A DNA stretch of 64,000 nucleotides from contig NC_134535.1 in NCBI RefSeq assembly GCF_050624435.1, positions 128,206,731 through 128,270,730 on the forward strand, read 5' to 3'. The first letter of the stretch is position 1. The number at the start of each line of letters is the position of its first letter. The position numbers and the translations under genes are program-made. The notes under the pieces are model-generated. The model was not told where the DNA came from, did not search any database, and was given only the letters and a program-made list of their open reading frames with translations. This DNA comes from Tenrec ecaudatus (Eukaryota; Chordata; Mammalia; Afrosoricida; Tenrecidae). Shown here piece after piece: positions 1 through 10,469 of the stretch.

Positions 1-178
1 TCAACTGCTGACTGGGAGGCTGGAGTTTCAGATCCACAAACGTGCCTCCAAAGAAAGCGCTGGGCACATCAACTTTAAAAGGAGCAACCATCGTAAACCC
101 TGTGGAGAGCAGCTCTATCTGACACACATGCAGTCACCCGCAGTTGGAGTTGGCTCAATAGCAGGTTGTTGTTTTTTT
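1..178 (+). repeat. AfroSINE-type SINE, 5'-cut by the window edge
   Basis: The right part shows the typical 3' body of the short afrotherian SINE: AAACCCTGTGGAG, then AGCAGCTCTA, a diverged 'ggtcgctatgagt..' region, and a T-rich tail near 170-178. Divergence is high. Confidence 0.55.
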
Positions 179-383
179 AACCCAGAAACTGGTGGTGTTG
201 TCACCGATGGTGGTTGATCAGTCTGCGTCTGAGTGCTTTAGATCTGACCCAGTCACCGTGTCCTTCGTCCTGGGCGGCAGGCTGACTGTACTCCCGACCT
301 TCTATGATGACTTACTTCTCTCACAACTTTCTACTTGAGAAGTGGACGTGGGCCAATCTTGAGTCCCTTTATCCTTTAACCTA

Positions 384-560
384 TTTTTAAAAAAACATTT
401 TCTTGGGGGGGTGTGTCCTTACAAATCTTATGACAAACATCATTCAATTGTATTCAGCACACTTGTACATATGTTGCCATCCACATTTCCAAAACGTGTT
501 CTTTCTACACGAATCCTTGGTATCAGCACCTCTTTCCCCACTATTGTGTTCTTGCGAGAG
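384..560 (-). repeat. L1 3' end fragment
   Basis: An A-run followed by CATTTTCTTGGGGGG marks the tail end. Then comes a block (TATGTTGCCAT, TTTCTTTCTAC, TTGGTATCAGC) that reappears at 36,930-37,010. The two copies share order and spacing, and the arrangement matches the 3' UTR of a lineage-specific L1 in reverse orientation. Confidence 0.55.
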
Positions 561-2620
561 GGCCAGGAATAAACACCGGTGACCCAAGATTTCCATAGAC
601 AGATGATGGTTTTCAGGACTTACCAATTTCCCAAGGTGGGAGATTCCACCACTTTGGTGGGTGCTGGGATGATGTGGGGTGGTGATGTAAACTCATGTAC
701 CCACATTTTATCACAGATTATGGGGTACAGGACAAATGCCTTTCAAGGGCAGAGGAGCACCAAATGGGTTTGTTTCTCTGAAGAGGGGATGGTTACGGCA
801 AATGCGTTTGGCATCCCCAAGATCGCAATGTGCATTCTACACACCACACAACCATGGGCAAGAGAGGAATCCGCAAGGAGCGCAGCGCGTTGATGTCGTT
901 ATTCAAGCATCGGTCTCAATCTTCAGTCTGCCTGGCTCCCTGATAGATGACCACAGGCACAAATTAAGCCCTTGAGGCTCTTTTCCTTACCTGGGACAAG
1001 GAGAAGCTGACGGATCAAGGCTACCTTAAGTAAGTTGTGGTGATCAATGGTGCCGTTCGTGAAGGTACCCGGCCCACAGTAAGCATAGTGTCCACTTCTC
1101 ATTTCCTGCACCCACATTTTAGAATCCAGAAGAGTGGAATGGTGCTTCTCATCAGAGCCACCGCTACCAGTGAGCCTGTCTCATTGCGTACATGGGTACC
1201 ATACAGGTGTGTGTTAAGGGAGGCCCCGAGGTACAAATGGTCTCCAAAGACAGAGCATCGCACCAAAGTTGACTCCAACTCATAGTGACCTGTGTGCGTC
1301 AGTGAATACCTGGGACGCCATGCGGCTTTCAATGGCTGGGCTCTGAGGGCAGTAGAACATCCGGCCATTCTTCCCCAGTGCTGCTAGATTGATTGAAATC
1401 ACCCACCTTTTGATTAGTAGCTAAATGCGAACTGTTTGCACCCCCAAGGCATCTTTGGGATAGAGCCCAAGGGCCTTCAAAGAAGGCAGGGAGCAGCCAG
1501 AAAAATGCACATGGGAGGGGTTCAAAGCAGGGACTGTGGCTTCCTTACTGGGTCACTGGACCCCTTGCGCCTCCTGACAAGATGGGAGAAGAAAGCCTTT
1601 ATGCTCCACCTGGGAGAGGGAGAAGCACTTTCCAGAGGGGCAGGGGGCCACCAAGTTAGAGGGGCATCCTCAATCCTGCCTGCAGGGCAGCAGCGACCCC
1701 TGTACCAGGGCCTCAATGGGCACTGAGAAGATCCCTTCAAGCGGACTTTTGACATCTCAAGGTGTTGAGTCAAACAAAAGGACCCAGAGCCACAAAACAC
1801 CCCAGGCCAAAGAGAACGGGAAAGGAAAGTTCTCAAATGCCTGGTCCCCGCTGGAAAGTCGACAGTGAGGGGTGGACGGGTTCTCTCGGGAATCCTCAGA
1901 AGCAGGCATTCACTGCCCTGTAACGCTGACCTAGGGAAGAGCTGGCAGGTGGACCCAGGTGTGCCCCTGCACCATTCAATATCGAACCCAGCTCGAGGAG
2001 GGGGCTCGGAGACAGAAGGGTGGGGAGTTTCGCACAAAGATAGTCCCTTTTGAGTACATCTCTCCTCCGGGTATAGGTCATTCAGGATCCATGCCCACCT
2101 GCTTCTAGATAGCCATAAAATCATTCTGTTACACACTGTTACTGTCCTTCCTTGTGTGTCTGAAAGACTAAAATCAAAACAAAACCCCCACTTACTAAAA
2201 GTAAAACAAAGACCAAGGTTAAAACTTTAAATAATATTAATAATGAAATTCAACCCTTAAATAACACCAAACAACAAATAGCCCCAGAATGTCCACCACG
2301 AAAATGGCCAGGTGCGTTGTTCCTGCTTGGAGAGTATCCCTGTTAGAGCAACCGCTGAACCGAAAGCCACTGGGCATCTTTTCCAATGCAGGCGCGGAGA
2401 AGCTTTGAATGAACGAAGGGAACATGAGCTAGAGCAGGATGGTGTATAACTGTCTACACACAACTCTGACATCATCTGAGTTCAACAAGTTTACTAAAAT
2501 GACAGCCGTGGCCTTGACAATACTGAATGCAAAATACTGGTGTACACAGGTTTTACAGCGAGGCTCCCAAAAGCCACATCATGAAGAAAAAAAGAAAAAA
2601 AAAGGTTTAACAGATGGGAG
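561..2620. other. 3' flank of NTF3; no gene recognised
   Basis: Unique-looking sequence. A short reverse SINE scrap may lie at 1,255-1,305 (GACTCCAACTCATAGTGACC). A 204-codon open frame on the minus strand (1522-2136) has no recognisable domain and atypical composition, and is not called. Confidence 0.6.
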
Positions 2621-2629
2621 AGGCCTGAG

Positions 2630-2803
2630 GGAAGGCAAGCACACTGATTTTATTGAGAAAAGAAAGCTTATATACTGTAAGGTTGCTGAAGTTTAATAAA
2701 TAAAGGTCAACTTATAATATATAAAAACAATATAAACATTTATATGCTACATGCATATCATATAATTTAAAGTAATAATTTATATACGGGGAGAGATGCC
2801 AAT
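2630..2803 (-). other. NTF3: NTF3 3' untranslated region
   Basis: Downstream of the TGA on the minus strand lie about 170 bases rich in A and T, with runs of alternating TA between 2690 and 2800. The stretch ends near the AATAAA at 2654-2649. The end coordinate assumes cleavage 15-25 nt past that signal. An AT-rich 3' UTR of this kind can affect mRNA stability, but no specific element could be assigned. Confidence 0.7.
2649..2654 (-). terminator. NTF3: Polyadenylation signal AATAAA of NTF3
   Basis: The plus strand reads TTTATT, which is AATAAA on the NTF3 strand, about 150 nt past the stop codon. The following minus-strand sequence (CAGTGTGCTTGCC) carries the GT-rich composition expected downstream of a cleavage site. 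It is the only canonical hexamer seen between the stop codon and 2600 on that strand. Confidence 0.7.
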
Positions 2804-3580
2804 TCATGTTCTTCCGATTTTCCGCGACAAGGCACACACGCAGGAGGTGTCTATCCGTATCCATCTCCAGCCCACGAGTTTATTGTTCTCTGACGTCAGT
2901 GCCCGCACGTAGGTCTGGGACGTTTTGCACTGAGAGTTCCAATGTTTATCGTCGATCCCCCTGCAACCGTTTTTGACAGGCCTGGCTTCTTTACATCGTG
3001 TTTCATAAAAATATTGTTTGACGGGGGAGTTGCCGGTTTTGATCTCCCCCAGCACCGTGACCTGGTGTCCCCGAATGTCGATAGCCGACGACTTGTCTGT
3101 CACCCACAAACTCTCACTGTCACATACCGAGTACTCCCCTCGGTGACTCTTATGCTCCGCGTACCTTTTCCGCCGAGACGTTCTGTTCGCCACCACGGGG
3201 TTGCCCACGTAATCCTCCATGAGATACAGGGGCGGGGGCTCCAAGGGGGTGCTGTCACTCAGCAAGACCCGGGGCGAGTTGTAACGTCTCTGCTGCCGCA
3301 GCAGTTCCGTGTCCATGGCGGTCACTGGCTGGAAGTCCGACTTGGTGGGCCCCGCCTGCTCCGGCTCTCTCGGGGGCGCCTCTGCTTTGGGCAGCGGGCT
3401 CTGGTAGTTCTCCTTAACGTCCACCATCTGCTTGGACAGCTTGTTTTTCAAGATATCGGCCTGGATCAGCTTAATAATGAGGGAATTTAGCGAGTCTTCC
3501 GGCAAACTCCTGCGATCCATGTTGTTTCCTTGGATGCCACGGAGATAAGCGAGAAATATCACATAAAACAAGATGGACAT
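2804..3580 (-). CDS. NTF3: Neurotrophin-3 precursor (short-isoform reading frame)
   Basis: This exon encodes the complete neurotrophin-3 precursor, a secreted growth factor that signals mainly through TrkC and also binds p75NTR. The ATG at 3580-3578 opens a 258-codon frame ending in TGA at 2806-2804. Residues 1-18 form a hydrophobic signal peptide ([18 protein letters not shown]). Residues 19-139 are the pro-domain, with an N-glycosylation sequon (NRT, Asn132) just before the furin-type site RRKR (136-139). Residues 140-258 are the mature 119-residue cystine-knot domain. Its six cysteines at mature positions 14, 57, 67, 79, 108 and 110 are all present, as is the family signature GCRGID. The open frame continues upstream through ILQLNKV to the splice acceptor, as in the long isoform. 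The GTG-initiated extension beyond that (FPFQ) is intron. By recall the human short isoform is 257 residues; the extra residue here seems to be a proline in the pro-domain (EAPPREPE). The frame shows no breaks. Confidence 0.98.
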   Translation of the reverse strand: MSILFYVIFLAYLRGIQGNNMDRRSLPEDSLNSLIIKLIQADILKNKLSKQMVDVKENYQSPLPKAEAPPREPEQAGPTKSDFQPVTAMDTELLRQQRRYNSPRVLLSDSTPLEPPPLYLMEDYVGNPVVANRTSRRKRYAEHKSHRGEYSVCDSESLWVTDKSSAIDIRGHQVTVLGEIKTGNSPVKQYFYETRCKEARPVKNGCRGIDDKHWNSQCKTSQTYVRALTSENNKLVGWRWIRIDTSCVCALSRKIGRT

Positions 3581-3601
3581 CACCTTGTTCAGCTGTAAGA
3601 T
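3581..3601 (-). CDS. NTF3: NTF3 long-isoform extension within the main exon
   Basis: On the minus strand, seven in-frame codons (ILQLNKV) lie between the splice acceptor and the short-isoform ATG. In other mammals the long NT-3 precursor joins a tiny upstream coding exon to this point in phase 0, adding about 13 residues before the internal methionine. The reading frame and phase are compatible here. The upstream coding exon was not found in the window, so the long isoform is inferred from family knowledge. Confidence 0.75.
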
Positions 3602-3627
3602 CTGAAAGGGAAACACAGGTGTTAGTC
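3602..3627 (-). promoter_or_regulatory. NTF3: Splice acceptor and branch-point-like motif of the NTF3 main exon
   Basis: Read on the minus strand, the sequence before the exon is a pyrimidine-rich stretch ending in TTTCCCTTTCAG, with AG at 3603-3602. A branch-point-like GACTAAC lies about 20 nt upstream, at 3627-3621. The exon then starts in phase 0 with ATC. This fits use of the exon by transcripts with a distant first exon. The short isoform instead needs transcription starting just upstream and reading through this site. Confidence 0.85.
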
Positions 3628-3639
3628 GTGGCCTGTGGC

Positions 3640-5840
3640 AGCTGACTCAATGACCTTCTTTCTGGCCCCCAGCGGTCCACGTCCCTCTGAGGCAGGGCCG
3701 CACCAGCAGGACTCCTCTCTGGACGCTGCGAAGGTGCACTCTTTCTTTCCCTGATCCCCTCAGCAACTCAATGCCACTCTCCCTGAGACTCCCCAGACCA
3801 TTAGCTTCCACTGACTTTCTACGAAGGTGACTGTGTGATGCTACACAGGTGTCTGGCATAAGTCAGCGGGAGAGAGAGCTCTGATACAAAAATGATCCCA
3901 AAGGCAAATGGAGAAAACCACATGACGCAAGAGGGCCCTCCTCCTAGGGGCCGGTTCACAAAGAGGACCGAAGGCAGAGGCAGCAAAAGGGGGGCACCCT
4001 CCAGGCCCCCCCCGACTCTGCATCCTTTCTAGAACACATACTGCATTGAGCGAGCCCTGTCTCCCTCATCCCGAGGCACCCAGTCGTGTGTGGACGGCAC
4101 CCTCTTACAACCTCAGGCCTCAGGCTAGCCTAGAGAGTTGCACCGCCCCCCCCCCCCGCCCCCCCCCGCCGCCCCGACACAGGACGAAGGCATTCGACCT
4201 GAGCGTGCATTTCCATCCTCGGGTTGGCAGCACCCACGGCCGCCTGGAGGGAGACACCTGCTATTGCTCCTTTTCTCAAGCCAGGAGCACCCCAGGTAGG
4301 CTCATCTCTGACTGTCCACACTTGGTGGCCTCTCTGACCCTACTCTGAGGAAGGAGTATGTGAGACCACGGCGCTCTCCGTGGAAGGAGTCCAGTTCAAG
4401 GTGTTCAGCTGGGCTGGCCAAGAAGAGGCTTCTCCTGGCCACCTAACGGATCCCCTCAATCCCAAGACCCTCGTCCCCAAGCTGCAGCCTTGCCAAAGCA
4501 CTACCTTGCAGCAGGTGGAGATGCACCAGCAGCCAACTCAATTTAACGTGTCCCAGATAGGAAGAGTCACTGTTGGTGGATTTTTTTTTCTTTTCTTTTT
4601 CTCGTTGGGCTTCCTTCAATTTTCCATTGAAGAAAAAAAAAGTTCCTTCTGGTGGTGCTGTTCTAATTCTCCACCTGCCGTGCTGAAATGGCACGGCGGC
4701 CCATGAGCGTGCTCCCTCTGTTGCCATAGTAGAACTTCAACACACAGGGCTTCGGTTGAGTCCTTGTGGAATTGCAGGGCTGATCTCGAGACACCTTCCG
4801 CACTAGCCACTCCCTCAGGAGCGCAAAGCCCAGCGTTCCTGAGAAGGTTAGCCGGGAAGGAGACGCTACCCAGGAGGGGAGGGGTAGTGGATCTAGAGAT
4901 GTTGAGCTGTACCCCATGACCCACACCCTCCTCCGTCTGAAGGTACGTGCTCTTTAATTACCATTGCTACCACCTTGCGGGCCCGAGGGGCCCTTCCGTT
5001 CCTCTGGAAAGCTCGGTCGAAGCGTGGAAAATGACAGCCCTCTTCCCCTGGCTCTGCTATGGTATTTTCAGGAGGAAAGTACAAAATCCAGGGGGAGAAG
5101 TGAAGGGAAATAAACAAAGGTGGCACAAGAAATAGAAAAGGAGGCTTGCTGATTAAGGACTTGGGTCTGAGGCCGCCGATGCCAACAAGGTGATACCCGG
5201 GCTCCAACACTCTGACTCTTTCCCACTCTTGCCTGGGTTATCTTTCCGATGAGATAGCCTTGTCTTTCAGAACGCTGCGGGCATCTTGCCCCAGCTTCCT
5301 CCTCCTGACTCCGGGCATGCTTCTGGACACGAGGACCCTCCTACTTCTACATAACTGATCCCTTCAAGGCCAAAGTGAAGGGATAGATTCTAACTTTGGC
5401 TGCTGAACCCTGGAGATGCCTCAGGACTTGTTGTCCTGGGGAAATGGTTCCCCCGGTAACTGGTCTCCTTCCCCTTCTGGGTACAAGGGACACTTCCTTT
5501 ACGTCGGCAGGCCCACAACAGGAAGCTCCGAGGGAGCAGTAAGCATGAAGTGCGTGCCACTAGAAGTGCACCCACGAAAGACAGAGAATGCAGCTGCAAC
5601 AAAATCCTTTGGGACTATGAATCTGTCCAGAAACGATGTATTAGATCCCCCCAGAGTCCAGCCACTGTAAGTTAAGAATACACAGGATGCGTACTCAGAG
5701 GAAATAAATCAAGTGTGGTTAGCGAGAGGAGGCCTAAGGTAGAGTGAGCCCAGGCATATAGTAGAGGGGTTATTACAAGGGTGTGTTGATGGGAAGAATG
5801 GATTGGGGGATGCTCCCAATGGGTTGGGGGAACCAAAGTG
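3640..5840. other. Upstream region of NTF3 main exon; possible proximal promoter
   Basis: Apart from the C-rich tract, no repeats or exons were recognised. In other mammals the short NT-3 isoform is transcribed from a start shortly upstream of the main exon, so the first several hundred bases here are the natural place for that promoter. No TATA box was seen at a convincing position on the minus strand. A T/A-rich stretch lies at 4,585-4,640. Confidence 0.45.
4141..4175. repeat. C-rich tract (G-rich on the NTF3 strand)
   Basis: Runs of C interrupted by single G or GCC cover about 35 bases. On the NTF3 coding strand this gives several G-runs of nine or more, which could form a G-quadruplex. 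The tract lies about 560 bases upstream of the short-isoform ATG, where a proximal promoter would be expected. The base pattern is seen directly; a regulatory role is inference. Confidence 0.8.
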
Positions 5841-5844
5841 TATT

Positions 5845-5905
5845 GTCAGACTCACTGCCATCCAGGAGTTGACTGACTCACAACGACCTTGTAGGATGAC
5901 AAAGG
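5845..5905 (-). repeat. AfroSINE 3'-end fragment
   Basis: CACTGCCATCCAGGAGTTGA followed by CTCACAACGACC is the reversed 3' end of the short SINE (the Cys/Arg-rich 'cgactcgatggcaa' region read backwards). Only the end is recognisable. Confidence 0.5.
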
Positions 5906-5934
5906 ATTCGAAGAATAGGTAAGGATATACAAAG

Positions 5935-7235
5935 CGAGCATTTAGGATGACTCCTTCACTCTGGTGGGGTTGTTAGGGGACAGTGAGTTTACTCTGACGC
6001 CTGGGGACTCTGAGGACAACAGGATGAAATCCTGCCCAGTCTTGATTGAGCCAATTACTGCAGCCACTGAGGCTGTGCATCTCTGGAAGGTCCTCCTCTT
6101 CTTTGCTGACTCTCAACTGTGCCAAGTGCGATGCCCTCAGGAGAACCCACAATGCATGTTAAAGAAGAGGCGAGACGCCCAAAGGTATAGAGAAGGTTCT
6201 TCCTGCTCCCACCCTGACCTCCCTTTTCATCATGTTAGGACTGGGCTCGCCCCTGGCTCCTGATGCGGGCTGCGGCCACACTCATGCTTCACAGCTCCCT
6301 GAGTCTGAGTTAAAACCTGGGTAAACGGTTGGCTCCCTTCACCTTGCACACTGTCTACCTCTGCTGTTGAAATCAGACTAGTTCTTCAGTGTCCGAATCG
6401 AAGGCTACCATCTCTAGGAAGCTCCGCCAGGACCCTCATCAGTAATTCCTGCTCCTGGGTTGACCCTCAGTCTGTCTTCTGCACTGCACCCATGGCAGGC
6501 ATCACATCCCTCCTGGCACTGGGTGGTTTTCTCCCTAGAGTCTAGGAACCTGAGCCTCATCTCTATTTTGTCTGCATGGTATCCACATTCACTCTCAGCA
6601 GGAGGGGCAGGCATGAGTGGAGTGAGTTCTAGTGGAAATGAGAGTGGCTGGAGGCCAGCCCAGCTACATAATATGTGGCACCCAGTGGAAAATGGAAACT
6701 CGGGGCCCTTGTTTAAACACTGGAGTAGGTGGGGCGGTGGCAGGATGTGTATGGCCACATGAGAGTCAGTGGTGCAGGCCCTCAGGCACAGACCCCATGG
6801 TCCCATGGGACTTCGTGTTCAGAACCCATATTCATTGATGGAATTAAGAAGGATTTCGCAACCATGGCCAGGGAGTAGCAAGGTCCAAGCCCAGGGTACT
6901 CCTCTAGGGTGACGGCACTGCTAGCACCCCTGGGAAGCAACCCTGGCTGCGGGAGTGAAGATGGCCCATCTTGGGGAAAAGACACAGGGCTCCAAGGGTC
7001 TTGGTGGGAACAGTAACATGAAGAACCAGAAGCTGCAGACAATGGTCACGTGCTTCCATTTTCAACTGCCTTCTTGGGACACTGCCCCTCTCTGGGCATT
7101 GCCAATCCAAGGAAGGGGCATTCAGAGGGGAGGGGTGGTGAGAGAGGCCAGCATCACCAGAGAGGGCCATCTTCTCACTGGTATGGTTAAGGATTGCCCA
7201 AGTAGACTGTTAGCTAGTTCTAGTTAATAGTTAAC
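5935..7235. other. No feature recognised
   Basis: Unique-looking sequence with overlapping shadow open frames on both strands, none with a recognisable product. No repeat family was identified by eye. Confidence 0.5.
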
Positions 7236-7238
7236 AGG

Positions 7239-7410
7239 AAGGCACCCTGATGGGCAATGGGGAAGCCCTGGGCTGCTCATCCAAAGGTTGGGAGTTTGAA
7301 CTGACCCAGTGGCCCCGAGAGAAAAGGGCTTGGAGCTCTGCTCCCATACGGTTATAGTCGAGAAAACCCAACAGGGCCGCCCGACTCAGATCAGCTCGAA
7401 GGCACAAAAC
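7239..7410 (+). repeat. AfroSINE-type SINE
   Basis: A diverged full-length copy: start (GCACCCTGATGGGCAATGG), GGGCTGCTCA, TTTGAACT in the B-box position, and a 3' body with GGTTATAG and GACTCAGATC. It lies directly before the nested SINE pair. Confidence 0.6.
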
Positions 7411-7440
7411 GCCAACAATAAAACAAACAAATGAAAACAT

Positions 7441-7858
7441 CAGCCCTGGAGTCCATTCTGATGCACGGTGACCCTATAGGACAGGGTAGAACTGTCCCCG
7501 TGGGTTTCTGAGACTGTCGCTCTTTGTGGAGCTACAGCAGTGTACCTCTAGACGCCTCCTTTCTCCCTCAGAAAGTGAGCCCTGGTGGTAGAGTGGTTAT
7601 GAGTCAGACTGCCATCCACATGGTGAGCAGTTCGAAGCACCAGCAGCCCTGGGGGCACAAGACTGGGGTGAAACTCCTGCACCCAATTACAGCCTTAGAA
7701 ACCCACGGGGGCCCCCATGAGTCAACATTGACTCGAAGACAGTGAGGGTTGTTTTTCTTTTTTTAAATTTTGGTTCTCCCTCCGAGTGGCTGATGGTTTT
7801 GAACTGCTGACCTTGCGGTTAGCAGCCCAATTCCTAACCACGCTGCCCCAGGGCTCCT
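7441..7858 (-). repeat. AfroSINE-type SINE, split by a later SINE insertion
   Basis: The reversed SINE runs 7441-7571 (GGACAGGGTAGAACTG, TTTCTGAGACTG, TTTCTCCCTCAG) and resumes at 7774-7858 (GTGGCTGATGGTTTTGAACT, GGTTAGCAGCCC, CCAGGGCTCC). The two parts together make one complete copy. The break holds a plus-strand SINE. Confidence 0.8.
7572..7773 (+). repeat. AfroSINE-type SINE nested in an opposite SINE
   Basis: This is a full-length plus-strand copy (GAGCCCTGGTGGTAGAGTGG, ACAGCCTTAGAAACCCA, CATGAGTCAACATTGACTCG) with a T-rich tail. The flanks carry a near-perfect 11-bp direct repeat: TTCTCCCTCAG at 7561-7571 and TTCTCCCTCCG at 7774-7784. This is the target-site duplication expected for retroposition into the older SINE. 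Confidence 0.8.
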
Positions 7859-7861
7859 AAA

Positions 7862-8420
7862 ATGAGAGAGAATATTTACAATTTGCTCCTGGAGGTGGTG
7901 ATGGTAGGGCTGAGAGCACAGGTCTCCTGACCCTTATAGTTAAACCTGTCCTTCTTAGGTCCCAAGCGCACAAGCCCAGCACAGAAGAACTCGGTCCAAT
8001 GAGAAAAAGAAGCCCCCCAATGTCTTTTCACATAAGATTCGTACATGACTTCTTCCCTCCAGATGTGAACACTTGCCCTGATGTCCTGGAATACACTGGT
8101 GGGAGTGACTCGTCTGCAGACCCGTCAGTGTTTCTAGACTATGTGCACGGCTGCGTCCAGAACGCCACTGCGACCAGCAGGGTCTCGCATGTTCCTCAAG
8201 AGCAAGAATTAGCCAGACTGGTGGGACTAGAACTCATCGAAACACAGAGCCATAGAAACGTGAAGCCTCCTAGTCAGTCTCCTCATTTATACTGAGCACA
8301 ATACCGAAGCCTCGAGGGGTGGACAAGGGCTTCTCTGCTCAGTGGGAACTTGAGCCTGGCAGAAGCCAGGCTGCTTAATGAGCGGGGCAGGGGCACACTC
8401 AGTACAGTGTTGACCCACAG
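7862..8420. other. No feature recognised
   Basis: Unique-looking sequence with no exon or repeat recognised. Confidence 0.45.
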
Positions 8421-8612
8421 TGCGAAACCCAGCCTGTTGCTGGTGAGTCGGTTCCAACCCCGGGTGCCCCTCTAGGGCACCACAAAAGCCCCGTAGGCTT
8501 CCCAAGGCTGTCATCTCTCCAGAAGCAGCCTGCCACGACTGTATCCTATGGACCACCAGCCTCTTCGTTAGCATTTGGTGAACATGACCCAGTGCGCCAC
8601 CAGGGCTCCGCA
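8421..8612 (-). repeat. AfroSINE-type SINE
   Basis: Reversed copy with a diverged 3' end (TGGTGAGTCGGTTCC), middle (CATCTCTCCAGAAGCAGCC) and 5' end (GTTAGCATTTGGTG, CACCAGGGCTCCG). Confidence 0.65.
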
Positions 8613-8910
8613 GCTCGTAGTGAGCGCATACACATGGTGAGTAGCATGCGCACCTGCATGTTCAGCGGCAACAAGAGGCACTGCTGTGCCGTGCCAAACG
8701 TACCAAGTACCAATCATTTCGAGTCAAGAGTTCCTTTCTCCACCCTCAGCTAGAAGCAATCTCTCATCGCTCCATCAGGCTTGCTCCCGAATGCCATTGC
8801 CAGCAAGTGCTTCCACCTTGGGTCAGTCATACTGGTGATGGCAAAAGAAAAGACAGATCGCCAATTGGAGGCAGCGCTTCCGAATGAGAGCGGGGGGTGG
8901 GGGGGTGGTG

Positions 8911-8913
<3 letters not shown>

Positions 8914-8961
<48 letters not shown>
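8914..8961. repeat. (TG)n microsatellite
   Basis: About 24 uninterrupted TG units following a G-rich lead-in (8891-8908). Apparent open frames across it are poly-Val/Cys or His/Thr artefacts. Confidence 0.97.
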
Positions 8962-8964
<3 letters not shown>

Positions 8965-8994
8965 GCATAGCTACCCCTGTGACGACTAACCAGA

Positions 8995-9130
8995 GGCAGC
9001 ATTGCGGAAGACAAGCCTGGTGACCACCTCTGAAAGGACACAGCCCTGTCTACGCGATGGAACAGTTCCACCCTGTAACTCTTGGGGTGGCCTGGAGTAG
9101 CAACCGACTCGATAGCAACTGGTCGGTTTC
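8995..9130 (+). repeat. AfroSINE-type SINE, 3' portion
   Basis: Contains GGAACAGTTCCACCCTGTAA, TCTTGGGGTGGCC and CAACCGACTCGATAGCAACT, the 3' half of the short SINE. The 5' half is missing or unrecognisable next to the TG microsatellite. Confidence 0.6.
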
Positions 9131-10195
9131 ATGATTCCATTTGCAAAGAGGTCAATTCTTAGCTCCCATCTCTTGCTCATCACCGCAGCCTTCATTTCCC
9201 ACCCCGGTGCCCCCAGAACACTAGTCCTGTGAAGTGGGGGCTGTGGCTGATGGGCTCAGACGAGATGCGCCAGAGGGTATTTAAATCCAGGGGGTGGTTT
9301 CTATGCTTCTGCTGCAGGTCAGCATCCTTCATAGAGACCGCCATCTAGGCAAGCATCGTCCTGCATTCCTCGTTGTCTGCACGGCTCCTCTTGGATCACG
9401 GGGACCTTGTCTTTCCCCTCATCGTGCCTGATGCCTGGCAAGGGCTGTCCACCGTGCACAGGGTCATTGGAAATTCACTGACTGAGAGGAGGATGTACTG
9501 AGCGTCTACTAGAAGCAAGCCCTCCCCTAGACATGGCTTACGAGCCGGTGCGCAGGTATGGGCCTCTGCCAAGCCTGGCTTTGGAGGCCAATCAGCTCTG
9601 CCTTCTTCCCCCCAAAGAAAACACAGACCTTGGCTCTGAAGTAGGCCGTGGTCCCTAGGCTCTTTTTGGTTATAATTGGAAAAAGAGCTGTTAAAGACCT
9701 CAGTAAAACCCCCTTCCTACACTGCCCCCAGTGCCCATTTCCCCTGCTCAGAGTTTTCCAAGATCCTGACCAACGTGCATATGCTATTTTCCCACTTAGA
9801 CTCTTTTCCCACATATGGTGTTTTCTCAGTCCCCGGAGCAACATTCCTACAAGCTTTCTCCATCCCTCAAAATACGCAAAAGAGAGCAATTTCTGGTTCC
9901 TCCTTTTTGGCTCCATTTCTAATGCACACAGCGGTTCCTGGAGGTATTCAGGGAGCCGCTAAAAGGGTTGGGGAAGTAGGCATGGAGAGGGGCACAGCGC
10001 CTGAGCCCCTGTGACCCATGTCGGTCTGTCACACTGATAGAGATGGTGGCGGGGCTGAAACTGACCTCTGTAGCTTCCCTCACGGGCACACCTACTCTTG
10101 TGGCAAATGTATGAGGGTGCTGGTGGGCTGGTCTGAATGGCCGCCTTGAGAACAGCAATGCCACGTACCCAGTACTGCCACCTCTTTGGTCTTGA
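9131..10195. other. No feature recognised
   Basis: Unique-looking sequence. Open frames at 9527-9916 (minus) and 9676-10014 (plus) overlap each other and show no known domain. Confidence 0.45.
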
Positions 10196-10197
10196 AC

Positions 10198-10288
10198 CCT
10201 GAGAACTCCACCAAGGTAAGTACTACTACATTTCCCGTTTCCAGGTTGGGAAACTGAGGCACGAGGAGGTTAAATCACTGGCCTACAA
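10198..10288 (+). repeat. MIR fragment
   Basis: The run GGGAAACTGAGGCACGAGGA, then TTAAATCACTGGCC, matches the core of the mammalian-wide MIR SINE ('gaaactgaggcacagagaggttaa'). Confidence 0.65.
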
Positions 10289-10298
10289 GCAGCACGAA

Positions 10299-10467
10299 GG
10301 AGCCCTGGTGGCGTAGTCAGTAAGCATTGGGCTGCTAACTGCAAGGCCAGCAATTCAAACCCACCAGCCACTCGGCTGGAGAACGAGAGGCAGTCTGCTC
10401 CCTTAAAGGTTTCTAGACTCAGAAACCCAAGGATGCGTCGGAATCGACTGAATGGCGGTGGGTTTGG
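10299..10467 (+). repeat. AfroSINE-type SINE, relatively well preserved
   Basis: It starts GGAGCCCTGGTGGCGTAGTC, continues GGGCTGCTAACTGCAAGG and TTCAAACCCACCAGCC (B-box region), and ends CGGAATCGACTGAATGGCGG. This is one of the clearest copies for recognising the family: a tRNA-derived head and a body shared with RTE LINE 3' ends. Confidence 0.85.
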
Positions 10468-10469
10468 CA

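Noticed and set aside
1522-2136. 204-codon minus-strand open frame
   Set aside because: Composition is unlike a known protein. It has no domain, and it lies in the 3' flank of NTF3 with no splice or promoter evidence.
2942-3490. 182-codon plus-strand open frame across the NTF3 exon
   Set aside because: It is the antisense of the intact NT-3 frame and owes its length to the strong codon constraint on the other strand. No domain is recognisable.
3605-3616. N-terminal extension of the NT-3 frame starting at a GTG
   Set aside because: These codons are the pyrimidine tract and AG of the splice acceptor, and eukaryotic NTF3 does not start there.
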